Assembly: GCA_014642895.1 (NCBI GenBank)
Contig: BMJD01000019.1
Span: 1-64,000 of the forward strand
Source of the DNA: Lentibacillus populi
Lineage (GTDB): Bacteria > Bacillota > Bacilli > Bacillales > Amphibacillaceae
Direction: 5' to 3'
Length of the DNA stretch: 64,000 nt
The position numbers and the translations under genes were made by a program. Positions 34,555-41,989 of this stretch are shown here, piece after piece. Below the pieces are notes generated by a model, which did not search any database, was not told where the DNA came from, and saw nothing but the letters and a program-made list of their open reading frames with translations. How positions within the stretch are numbered: the stretch's first letter is position 1; each line of letters starts with the position of its first letter.

Positions 34555-35073
34555 GTGACTAAGAAAAATATTTGCGGTGCTAAAAAGAAAAAGAACGGAG
34601 AACCGTGCCAAAATAAAGCTCTTAAAAATGGTCGGTGTAGGTTTCATGGCGGTTTAAGTCGAGGACCAATAGACAAGAAAAAGCATAGTAATAGTCTAAA
34701 GGGAAATAAAAATGCAGTAAAAACTGGTGAATATGAAACAATTGCTTATGATACATTGACTGATGAAGAAAAAGAACTGTTTGGCAGTGTACCAGAAGAA
34801 GTAGAAAAGCAAGTAAAAGGGCGTTACAAGTTGCTAGAAATACGGACAAGGCGACTAATGCAACGCTATAACGAAGAATTGAGCAAGGAAAAGCCTAATT
34901 ATAAATTTATTGATCGTTTAGAGGAAGCATTAACACGTATTGACGCTAGAGCATATGAACTTATAAGGGAAAACAGAGAGCTGTCAGCTAAGGAAACTAG
35001 CGAAGATACAAGTTCATTAGATGAGTTAGTAGATATTATTTCAAAGGCAAGGGAACAACGTAAACAGGCTTAA
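34555..35073 (+). CDS. Phage terminase small subunit-like protein (TerS)
   Basis: 172 residues. N-terminal cysteine motif CGAKKKKNGEPCQNKALKNG followed by RCRFHGG-S-GP, then GNKNAVKTGEYETIAYDTLT and EEKELFG, the arrangement of XtmA/YqaS-type small terminase subunits that recognise packaging sites. The C-terminal half is helical. GTG start 34555 with GGGGG upstream. No large terminase subunit, portal or capsid gene is present, which recalls phage-inducible islands that carry TerS alone to redirect a helper phage's packaging. Confidence 0.6.
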   Translation: MTKKNICGAKKKKNGEPCQNKALKNGRCRFHGGLSRGPIDKKKHSNSLKGNKNAVKTGEYETIAYDTLTDEEKELFGSVPEEVEKQVKGRYKLLEIRTRRLMQRYNEELSKEKPNYKFIDRLEEALTRIDARAYELIRENRELSAKETSEDTSSLDELVDIISKAREQRKQA

Positions 35074-35147
35074 ATGGTTGAATTTGCAATTTTAGGACTG
35101 TGAAGTATAAAACTACTCGCAAATAAAAATAAATACGCAGATGAAGG

Positions 35148-35177
35148 GACAACCACTTTTAAATGGTTGTTCTTTTT
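35148..35177 (+). terminator. Terminator after the TerS-like gene
   Basis: GGACAACCA (35148-35156) pairs with TGGTTGTTC (35164-35172), followed by TTTTTATTTTTTT. A strong intrinsic terminator ending the small-gene cluster. Confidence 0.8.
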
Positions 35178-35269
35178 ATTTTTTTATATTTTTACTTAAA
35201 AAATTCGCAGTTTGTTTTATAAGTCGTATGAAAGCAGAATTCAGATTTTAAAAAAGTGAGGTGAGAATA

Positions 35270-35287
35270 ATGCAATTTGTCCGTTAG
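35270..35287 (+). other. Five-codon minicistron before the replication gene
   Basis: ATG CAA TTT GTC CGT TAG preceded by AAGTGAGGTGAG, a good ribosome site, 58 bp upstream of the replication gene. Could be a leader peptide in control of replication-protein synthesis, or chance. Confidence 0.25.
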
Positions 35288-35345
35288 TATCACGGTAAAA
35301 AACTATGTCAGAACTTAAATAATTAAAAATTCAGGAGGTATATGT

Positions 35346-36491
35346 ATGGCAATTGACACTATTACTCTACGTTCGCCATTTATAAGTGAGAATTTAGCGC
35401 ATTGTATAGAAAATCAAAGTATCAGAAGACAAGGTTGGAGTATGGAATCGGGTGAGGTTTTGTATTCATTGACTACTGCAAAATTACAAGGTTCATATGA
35501 TGCTCGTATTTCTGTGAAAATAGAACGTATGCAGAAAGGGTTTGAAAATAATAAACCATATAATAAGCCTTGTCAGCCGTTTATTACTTTGGAATGTAGT
35601 GTTCATAAAGCTATGGTAGGTCATAACGTCTATGGCGGAACAGAGGATTTTAAAGCTTCTGTTAGATGGTTGATTGATTTAGTTAGTGAGTTATTAAATC
35701 TCGAAATGCCAAGAGCGGAAGATTGGGAAGTTAGAAGAATTGACGTAGCCGAAGTTTTTGAACTTCCTTCGAAAGAAGCTATATTTGAGTGGTTTAATGG
35801 TCTTCAAATAGATACAGTAAGCAATAGTCATAATGTTCATAGATATGGTACACATGGTGTTCATGTTAATAAAACCGCTACATGCCTCAAGTTTTACCAT
35901 AAAGGGACTGAATTTAAAAAGCATGACGCTAAACGTATTAGTCGGTTTCTTTCTTATAATACACAGGTTTTACAGGATAAAGCCGACAAGATACTGCGTG
36001 TTGAAGTAGAGCTAAAATCACGTAAATTAAAGCAAGATTTTGGCTTTTATCCAATGGTTGATGACATTAGCCAGGATTATCTTAGAAAGGCTTACAATGA
36101 GCAAATTAAAGGGTTTTTAAAAGAAACCGGAAATAATAAGGACTTAGTAAGGACAATAAGTAATGTGCAAGATAGGTTATGGCAAATGTACGGTAAAAAA
36201 CGGTCAATAAGTCTATTTAGTACATGGTACCAAATGGCAACGTTAGGAGAAGCTTTTGTTAAGAAAAGCTTAAAACCATCTACCTTTTACGAGCACGTAA
36301 GATTACTAAAAAAAGCGGGTTGTTCTTGGCATAACGCAAAACCAAATAGTAATAGATCGATGCCAGAAAGTTTTACACCGATTAGAGATAACAAATACAG
36401 ATTAGATAAAGAGATTCAAGTTATCACGCAAAAATTAAGTAAATACAGATTTTCTTACAACAGTATTAATGACGAAGAAAGCATTATTTAG
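35346..36491 (+). CDS. Phage/plasmid replication protein, II/X family
   Basis: 381 residues. Resembles the phage/plasmid replication protein II/X family (rolling-circle initiators related to filamentous-phage gene II): blocks WEVRRIDVAEVFELPSKEAI, TATCLKFYHKGTEFKKHDAK, LRVEVELKSRKLKQDFGFYP and the C-terminal SLFSTWYQMATLG-E. An H-G-V-H motif at about 179-182 may be part of the HUH metal site. It would nick a double-strand origin and permit replication of the excised island. CAGGAGGTATATGT precedes ATG. It is probably needed for maintenance or amplification of the element. Confidence 0.65.
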   Translation: MAIDTITLRSPFISENLAHCIENQSIRRQGWSMESGEVLYSLTTAKLQGSYDARISVKIERMQKGFENNKPYNKPCQPFITLECSVHKAMVGHNVYGGTEDFKASVRWLIDLVSELLNLEMPRAEDWEVRRIDVAEVFELPSKEAIFEWFNGLQIDTVSNSHNVHRYGTHGVHVNKTATCLKFYHKGTEFKKHDAKRISRFLSYNTQVLQDKADKILRVEVELKSRKLKQDFGFYPMVDDISQDYLRKAYNEQIKGFLKETGNNKDLVRTISNVQDRLWQMYGKKRSISLFSTWYQMATLGEAFVKKSLKPSTFYEHVRLLKKAGCSWHNAKPNSNRSMPESFTPIRDNKYRLDKEIQVITQKLSKYRFSYNSINDEESII

Positions 36492-36621
36492 AAAATCATT
36501 CTGCGTTGCATTATAGCTTTAATTTGACCGTTGTAATATCTGGCGGGAAGGTCGTATAGTGTTATTCATGCTAAAAAACGTTACACAAATTAAAGTTTTT
36601 GTAACGCAGGAGGTATCTGTA

Positions 36622-37419
36622 ATGGAAAAAGTGGTGGGGTATGTTCGTGTATCTACCAAAGGACAGGTAAAAGACGGTTATAGCTTAGATTATCAAGTAG
36701 AAGAAATTAAGAAATTCTGCAATTTAAAGGATTTAGAACTAATTCACATCTATAAGGACAAGGGCATAAGCGGAGCAAAAGTTGATGAAGAAGCAATGAC
36801 AATTGAACGTGATGGATTACAAGAAATGCTTTCAGATTTAGAACATCTGGACACGACAAAGGTTATTGTATTAAATACTTCAAGACTTTGGCGCTCGGAT
36901 ATTGTAAAGGTGCTGATTCAAAGGGAGTTAAAGAAAAATAAAGTTGACATTAACTCGATAGAACAGCCAAATTACAGCATTTTCAACCACGATCCAAGTG
37001 ACTTTTTTATTAATGGCATGATGGAGTTGTTAGACCAATATCAAAGGTTAGAAATAACACTGAAGTTAAGCAGAGGTAGAAGACGTAAGGCTCAAAATGG
37101 TGGTTATGCTGGTGGAAGAGCAACTTTCGGATATGACGCTAAAAAAGGAAGCAAACAATTAAGGGTCAATAATAAGCAAGCGGAAGTTGTACGTGAACTA
37201 TATAAGTTGAGAAGCGATTTTCCCAGTTGGTCATTATCAGAGTTGGCGGAAGCTTTAAATGATAAAGGGTACACCACTAGACACAATAAGAGTTTCACGA
37301 AAGTACAAGTAAAAAGAATACTCGATAAAGAGGACTTTTATAAAGGTTTTTACAAATACGGACAAGTTACATCAACTGGTCAGCACGTCTCTATATTAGA
37401 TACCACAAGAGGTGAATAA
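36622..37419 (+). CDS. Short serine recombinase
   Basis: 265 residues. Resolvase domain with catalytic Ser11 in VGYVRVSTKGQ, KDKGISGAK and the arginine motif LNTSRLWRSD; then a Recombinase domain (LRVNNKQAEVVRELYKL, AEALNDKGYTTRHNKSFTKV) but no zinc ribbon or long coiled coil. It is half the size of normal large serine recombinases. ATG 36622 follows GCAGGAGGTATCTG. It precedes a full-size recombinase, recalling the CcrA-CcrB pair of SCC elements. Confidence 0.75.
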   Translation: MEKVVGYVRVSTKGQVKDGYSLDYQVEEIKKFCNLKDLELIHIYKDKGISGAKVDEEAMTIERDGLQEMLSDLEHLDTTKVIVLNTSRLWRSDIVKVLIQRELKKNKVDINSIEQPNYSIFNHDPSDFFINGMMELLDQYQRLEITLKLSRGRRRKAQNGGYAGGRATFGYDAKKGSKQLRVNNKQAEVVRELYKLRSDFPSWSLSELAEALNDKGYTTRHNKSFTKVQVKRILDKEDFYKGFYKYGQVTSTGQHVSILDTTRGE

Positions 37420-37420
37420 A

Positions 37421-37549
37421 TTGGAAGACAGAACAAGCACAGTAGTAATACCGACAGAAAAAGAAGTGAAAAAGAACGAAGCCATAAAGTTGTTAGCAGA
37501 AATGATTAGAAAATATAGTTTGTCTTTAAATACCAATAAAGAAAGCTAG
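37421..37549 (+). CDS. 42-residue ORF between the two recombinases
   Basis: TTG start two bases after the stop of the short recombinase, behind AAGAGGTG. Peptide MEDRTSTVVIPTEKEVKKNE then AIKLLAEMIRKYSLSLNTNK: mixed-charge helix, no known domain. Tight spacing suggests it is translated with the recombinase; it might modulate recombination, like the small directionality proteins, but this is speculative. A short hairpin (AAAGCTAG/CTAGCTTT) lies at its stop. Confidence 0.45.
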   Translation: MEDRTSTVVIPTEKEVKKNEAIKLLAEMIRKYSLSLNTNKES

Positions 37550-37590
37550 GGGTGAAAATCCTCTAGCTTTATTCCAAGGGAGAGGTACAA

Positions 37591-39129
37591 ATGAGTAAAG
37601 TCGCTGCTATATATACAAGAGTTTCGACAGAAGAGCAAAAAACTGGTTATTCATTAGATGCTCAAGAAAATACATTAAAAGAATATGCAAAAAATAAAGG
37701 GTACGAGGTTTATGATGTTTATAGGGATGGTGGATACTCAGGTAAGAATTTTGACCGTCCAGAAGTTCAAAGGATGTTCAAGGATTTAAGCAAGGATAGA
37801 GTAGATGTCATTTTAATCTGGAAAGTGGATAGATTATCCCGTAATAATACGGATGTTGTAAATTTGATAGATAATGAGTTAACACCAAATAATAAGAAGT
37901 TGGTAGTCACATCAATAGAAATGGATTCGTCTAGTCCAACTGGTTACATGTTTATTTCTTTATTAGGTACGTTTGCTCGTTATGAAAGAGCTACAATAAT
38001 TGATAGGGTCAATTCAGGAATGAAGCAACGAGCAGAACAAGGGTACTGGAATGGAGGAGTGATTTTAGGGTACAATTCAAAGGATAAAAAATTGGTGGTT
38101 AATGAGGAAGAAAGCAAAATAGTAAAAGAGATATTTGAGTTAAGATCAATTGGTAAAGGCTACAAGGTAATAACTAATATACTGAATGGCAAAGGACTTA
38201 AAACCAAGAAAGGCAAAGATTTCAGCATAGCTGGTGTAAAAGCAGTATTACACAATCATGTCTATAGAGGTAAACTTGTTTGGAGGAAACATGCAGAGTG
38301 GAGCACTAAAAGAAGAAAAGGTAAAACTGACCCAATAATCGTGCAAGGTCATCATGAACCTATTATATCTGAAGAATTATGGAACAAGGTACAAACAGTA
38401 AATGAAGCACAAAAGAAATCATTTACCACTAATCGCAATTTTAATGGGAATCTGTTTTTAACTGGTCTTTTAAAGTGTCCTAAATGCGGTGCGGGAACAG
38501 TAATGAGTAAAGCTAAAGGGAGAAAAGGCGATTACATATACTACTATATGTGCCAAGCCTTTCACACAAAAGGGAAATCTGTTTGTACTTCCAACTTGAT
38601 TAAAAAAGAAGTGATAGAACCAAAGGTATTAGAAGTTATTAAGCGAATGATTAACAATAAAGAGTTCATCAACGATTTGATTGGTGAATTAAAAGATAAT
38701 CAGAACAACGAAAGCAGTATATACACCAAAGATATAAAAATCTATAAGCAACAGTTGCAGAAACTATATGATAAGCGAACTAAACTTGATGAGGACTATT
38801 TTAATGACGATATTGAAACTACCACTTATAATCGGTTAATGAACGGCTTACAAGAAAAAATTAATGAAGTTGAACATAGTCTAAGGTCATTAGAAAGCAA
38901 ACTGGATAGCCATAATGTAGAGTTAGATGAAGAATCAATTATATATACTTTGAAAAATTTTAATGAGTTATTCGACCAAGCGGATGGAAAAGAGAAAAAG
39001 CTTTTAATAAGGTCTCTAATAAAAGAAATACATGTTGAGGATAACCGGAAGGATATTAAGAAGATAACCTTCTGGTTTTCTTCTGTAGATGTTTTACCAG
39101 CTAATAAAACACGCAGAGCCGTATCATAA
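37591..39129 (+). CDS. Large serine recombinase (integrase of the island)
   Basis: 512 residues. Resolvase domain with catalytic Ser12 (YTRVSTEEQ), GGYSGKNFDRPE and the KVDRLSRN motif; Recombinase domain (IVKEIFELRSIGKGYKVITN); zinc ribbon LKCPKCGAGTVMSK with a second Cys pair in YMCQAF and SVC; coiled coil at 385-455. It catalyses site-specific insertion and excision. The gene ends exactly within the right attachment repeat: its last codons CGC AGA GCC GTA TCA TAA contain it. CAAGGGAGAGG precedes ATG. Confidence 0.85.
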   Translation: MSKVAAIYTRVSTEEQKTGYSLDAQENTLKEYAKNKGYEVYDVYRDGGYSGKNFDRPEVQRMFKDLSKDRVDVILIWKVDRLSRNNTDVVNLIDNELTPNNKKLVVTSIEMDSSSPTGYMFISLLGTFARYERATIIDRVNSGMKQRAEQGYWNGGVILGYNSKDKKLVVNEEESKIVKEIFELRSIGKGYKVITNILNGKGLKTKKGKDFSIAGVKAVLHNHVYRGKLVWRKHAEWSTKRRKGKTDPIIVQGHHEPIISEELWNKVQTVNEAQKKSFTTNRNFNGNLFLTGLLKCPKCGAGTVMSKAKGRKGDYIYYYMCQAFHTKGKSVCTSNLIKKEVIEPKVLEVIKRMINNKEFINDLIGELKDNQNNESSIYTKDIKIYKQQLQKLYDKRTKLDEDYFNDDIETTTYNRLMNGLQEKINEVEHSLRSLESKLDSHNVELDEESIIYTLKNFNELFDQADGKEKKLLIRSLIKEIHVEDNRKDIKKITFWFSSVDVLPANKTRRAVS

Positions 39130-39133
39130 GTCA
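39116..39133 (+). repeat. Right attachment repeat of the island
   Basis: GAGCCGTATCATAAGTCA, overlapping the stop of the large recombinase. In another frame it encodes Glu-Pro-Tyr-His-Lys-Ser, the end of RlmH, with TCA in place of the TGA stop. Partner of 29841-29858. Confidence 0.8.
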
Positions 39134-39157
39134 ATAAGGTTTGTGTTAACTTTCTTC

Positions 39158-39214
39158 ATCACAGGTTTAACTGAACCAATTGAATTTTCATTCATGTTCA
39201 TTGCTCAGTTATAA
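39158..39214 (+). pseudogene. PTS EIIC fragment (glucose family)
   Basis: Reads ITGLTEPIEFSFMFIAQL then stop. This is the TGxTEPIEFxF signature near the C-terminus of glucose/GlcNAc-type EIIC proteins. Preceding bases (AACTTTCTTC) would fit the upstream F-L after a one-base shift. Only about 20 codons survive between the island's right end and manO. Confidence 0.6.
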
Positions 39215-39337
39215 GGAATACATGCACTATTGACAAGTCTCTATGAAGGAATGCTGTAACTTGTCCCAAGTATTTTTTATTTAATTGGTAAAGCGTGTAT
39301 AATAGTATTATGAAAAGAAAGAAATGGGGTAGATCAA

Positions 39338-39709
39338 ATGGTCCAATCAATCAACACAAAAGTCGATTTAGTTATTGATGCAACCTCACATATAAGAATT
39401 TCAGATTATGGTAAGATTATGATTGGAGACAAAGGATTTGAATTCTTCAATAATCGTGATGCTCGTAAGTTTATTCAAATTCCTTGGGAAGAAGTTGATT
39501 ATGTGATCGCTTCAGTCTTGTTTAAAGGGAAATGGATCCCGCGTTATGCTATCCAAACGAAGCGGAATGGGACATATACATTTTCCTCAAAAGATCCGAA
39601 AAAGGTCCTTCGAGCAATTCGTGAATACGTTGATCCGAATCATATGGTCCAATCATTAGGTTTCTTTGATGTCATCAAACGCAATTTCAAGCCTAAATCT
39701 AAAAAGTAA
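39338..39709 (+). CDS. manO: DUF956 protein ManO
   Basis: 123 residues of the DUF956 (ManO) family, typically encoded with mannose-family PTS genes; B. subtilis lacks it, while lactic acid bacteria and staphylococcal-type Firmicutes have it. Blocks: VDLVIDATSHIRISDYGKIM, IQIPWEEVDYVIASV and HMVQSLGFFDVIKRNFKP. Likely regulates or modulates the PTS; mechanism unproven. ATGGGGTAGATCAA gives the start. It precedes the operon rather than following it. Extended -10 TATAAT at 39298. Confidence 0.85.
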   Translation: MVQSINTKVDLVIDATSHIRISDYGKIMIGDKGFEFFNNRDARKFIQIPWEEVDYVIASVLFKGKWIPRYAIQTKRNGTYTFSSKDPKKVLRAIREYVDPNHMVQSLGFFDVIKRNFKPKSKK

Positions 39710-39722
39710 TAGTTTTACATCC

Positions 39723-39752
39723 AAGACAGGTTGGAACTTGTCTTTTTTTTGT
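39723..39752 (+). terminator. Terminator after manO
   Basis: AAGACAGGTT and AACTTGTCTT (39724-39745) form a 10-bp stem with one G-T pair and a minimal loop, followed by TTTTTTT. It separates manO from the PTS genes. Confidence 0.65.
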
Positions 39753-39961
39753 TGGGACATCTTCATAATTGGTAACGGAGAAACTGTTACGGAGGTGTGA
39801 ACAAATAACTGTTTTCTTGAAAGAGGAAAACCGGTGTGTTACTCTACTTTATAGAAGCTTATTAAAGTAGTTCGGTTGATGGTTTGTTTAACGCTATTAT
39901 TAAAGCCTTTTCAAAAAAATAACCATCGCAAATATTTTTTACGTGTTACTGATTCGATCAG

Positions 39962-40061
39962 GCATGAGTAAAAAGTAGTGATTAAAACGAAGAATGTAGG
40001 TCTTTTTATCCCGCCCTGCTTTCATTTAACTCACTAGTCTACTTTTGCTCATGCTTTTTTT
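39962..40061 (+). promoter_or_regulatory. Long terminator hairpin in the manXYZ leader (possible attenuator)
   Basis: GCATGAGTAAAAAGTAGTGA (39962-39981) can pair with TCACTAGTCTACTTTTGCTC and ATGC (40031-40054), followed by TTTTTTTATT. It lies 100 bp before manX with no gene between. Such a leader terminator suggests regulated read-through. No T-box or known riboswitch motif was found in the leader 39753-40160. Confidence 0.55.
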
Positions 40062-40160
40062 ATTACGAAATGTAATCGCCTCAGATGAGCTGAAAAAAAT
40101 ACTACTTTAGGAGCTTACCATGTTTATAGAAGCCTTAACAATAATAGAGGAGGTAAAAAG

Positions 40161-41129
40161 ATGGTAGGAATTATCATTGCTAGTCACGGTGAATTTGCAA
40201 ACGGTATCTTGCAATCTGGTGCGATGATCTTTGGAGAACAAGAAAATGTAAAAGCTGTTACATTGATGCCGAGCGAAGGACCTGATGATGTAAAGGCAAA
40301 AATGAAAGAAGCAATCGCTTCTTTCGACAATCAAGACGAAGTATTATTCTTAGTCGATCTTTGGGGTGGAACTCCTTTCAACCAAGCCAACAGCTTGGTG
40401 GAAGAACACAAAGATAAATGGGCAATTGTTGCTGGTTTGAACTTGGCAATGTTGATCGAAGCTTATTCATCGCGCTTCTCAATGAACACAGCGCATGAAA
40501 TTGCTGCTCATATTCTTGGCACAGCTAAAGAAGCGGTTAAAGTAAAACCTGAAGAATTAGAACCAGCAGTTTCTGCAGCAGAAACTGCTCAACCAGCAAG
40601 TACAGGTGCTCCTGGTAAATTTGAATATGTGTTAGCGCGTATTGACTCTCGGTTACTTCACGGACAAGTTGCGACATCCTGGACCAAAAATACACTGCCT
40701 ACACGTATCATCGTTGTGTCTGATGAAGTAGCGAAGGATGAACTTCGTAAGAAATTGATCCAACAGGCTGCTCCTTCAGGTGTAAAAGCACACGTTGTTC
40801 CTGTTAATAAAATGATCGAACTTGCTAAAGATGATCAACACTTTGGCGGCCAGCGCGCGTTACTTCTTTTCGAAAACCCGCAAGATGCGCTTAGAGCGGT
40901 TGAAGGTGGTGTTCCACTGGAGACAATCAACGTTGGTTCTATGGCACACTCACCTGGTAAAGTTCAACCGAATAAGGTGTTGGCCTTTAGTCAAGATGAT
41001 ATTGATGCTTTTACTAAGTTAAAAGAAGCTGGTTTGAATTTCGATGTACGTAAAGTTCCGAACGATTCACAAGGCGACATGGATGAAATTATTAAAAGGG
41101 CTCAAGCGGAGTTAAACAAACAGAAATGA
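40161..41129 (+). CDS. manX: PTS mannose-type EIIAB component
   Basis: 322 residues. EIIA domain at the N-terminus with phospho-site His9 in IIIASHGEFANG and LVDLWGGTPFNQA; a Pro/Ala-rich linker near 135-150; EIIB domain with His167 in ARIDSRLLHGQVATSW. Accepts phosphate from HPr and passes it to mannose/glucose/glucosamine-type sugars through ManYZ at the membrane. AGAGGAGGTAAAAAG is a strong ribosome site. First gene of manXYZ. Confidence 0.95.
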   Translation: MVGIIIASHGEFANGILQSGAMIFGEQENVKAVTLMPSEGPDDVKAKMKEAIASFDNQDEVLFLVDLWGGTPFNQANSLVEEHKDKWAIVAGLNLAMLIEAYSSRFSMNTAHEIAAHILGTAKEAVKVKPEELEPAVSAAETAQPASTGAPGKFEYVLARIDSRLLHGQVATSWTKNTLPTRIIVVSDEVAKDELRKKLIQQAAPSGVKAHVVPVNKMIELAKDDQHFGGQRALLLFENPQDALRAVEGGVPLETINVGSMAHSPGKVQPNKVLAFSQDDIDAFTKLKEAGLNFDVRKVPNDSQGDMDEIIKRAQAELNKQK

Positions 41130-41162
41130 TCCTGATTACCAGAAAAAGGAGGATTAATAATT

Positions 41163-41969
41163 ATGGATTTGACTATTATTCAAATAATATTGATTGTTAT
41201 CGTAGCATTTTTAGCTGGTATGGAAGGCGTATTGGATGAATTCCACTTTCACCAGCCAATCATTGCTTGTACGTTAATCGGCTTGGTTACAGGGGATTTA
41301 GCGGCATGCCTTGTTTTAGGTGGTACCTTGCAACTGATAGCTTTAGGTTGGGCAAACATCGGAGCTGCCGTGGCGCCAGATGCTGCATTAGCATCTGTTG
41401 CATCTGCAATTATTTTAGTTTTAGGTGGTCAAGGTCAAGCCGGTGTATCTTCCGCAATTGCGATTGCAGTTCCACTTGCAGTTGCAGGTTTATTATTGAC
41501 AATCGTCGTCCGTACCATTGCAACAGGAATAGTACATTTAATGGATGCTGCAGCGAAAGAAGGGAACTTTAGGAAAATTGAAATGTGGCATGTTATCGCT
41601 ATCTGCCTGCAGGGGTTACGTATTGCAATTCCAGCTGCATTGATTGTGGCTATCGGTGCAGGTCCGGTTAGAGACATGCTCGAAGCAATGCCGAGCTGGT
41701 TGACAGACGGTTTAGCAGTCGGCGGGGGAATGGTAGTAGCCGTTGGTTATGCAATGGTAATTAACATGATGGCAACAAAAGAAGTATGGCCATTTTTTGC
41801 AATTGGTTTCGTATTAGCGACTATTCCATCTATCACCCTTGTGGGTCTGGGCGGTATCGGTGTAGCTCTTGCACTTATCTATTTAGCGCTTACTAAACAA
41901 GGCGGTTCGGGTAATGGCGGAAACGGAAACACTGGTGATCCATTAGGCGATATTATTGATAACTACTAA
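41163..41969 (+). CDS. manY: PTS mannose-type EIIC component
   Basis: 268 residues, seven or more membrane helices forming the sugar channel with ManZ. It begins MDLTIIQIILIVIVAFLAGM, with the conserved EFHFHQPIIACTLIGLVTGD and LGGTLQLIALGWANIGAAVA. Ends in a Gly/Asn-rich tail (GGSGNGGNGNTGDPLGDI), as in lactic-acid-bacterial homologues. AAAAAGGAGGATT precedes the ATG. Confidence 0.95.
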   Translation: MDLTIIQIILIVIVAFLAGMEGVLDEFHFHQPIIACTLIGLVTGDLAACLVLGGTLQLIALGWANIGAAVAPDAALASVASAIILVLGGQGQAGVSSAIAIAVPLAVAGLLLTIVVRTIATGIVHLMDAAAKEGNFRKIEMWHVIAICLQGLRIAIPAALIVAIGAGPVRDMLEAMPSWLTDGLAVGGGMVVAVGYAMVINMMATKEVWPFFAIGFVLATIPSITLVGLGGIGVALALIYLALTKQGGSGNGGNGNTGDPLGDIIDNY

Positions 41970-41989
41970 AGAAGGAGGAGGACATTAAA

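Larger units (their letters stand above)
29859..39133. mobile_element. SCC-like genomic island at the 3' end of rlmH
   Basis: About 9.3 kb bounded by degenerate 18-bp direct repeats. Contents in order: BcgI-like RM pair, coiled-coil protein, small basic protein, acidic small protein, terminase small-subunit-like protein, II/X-family replication protein, short serine recombinase, 42-residue ORF, large serine recombinase. All genes point the same way. Codons are visibly AT-richer than in the flanks. The recombinase next to the right border and the site specificity match the SCC plan; the lone terminase small-subunit-like gene and the replication protein recall phage-inducible islands. Confidence 0.75.

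Noticed and set aside
39753..40160. T-box or other known riboswitch in the manXYZ leader
   Set aside because: No AGGGTGGNACCGCG-type motif or other known conserved core was seen; only the terminator hairpin is supported.
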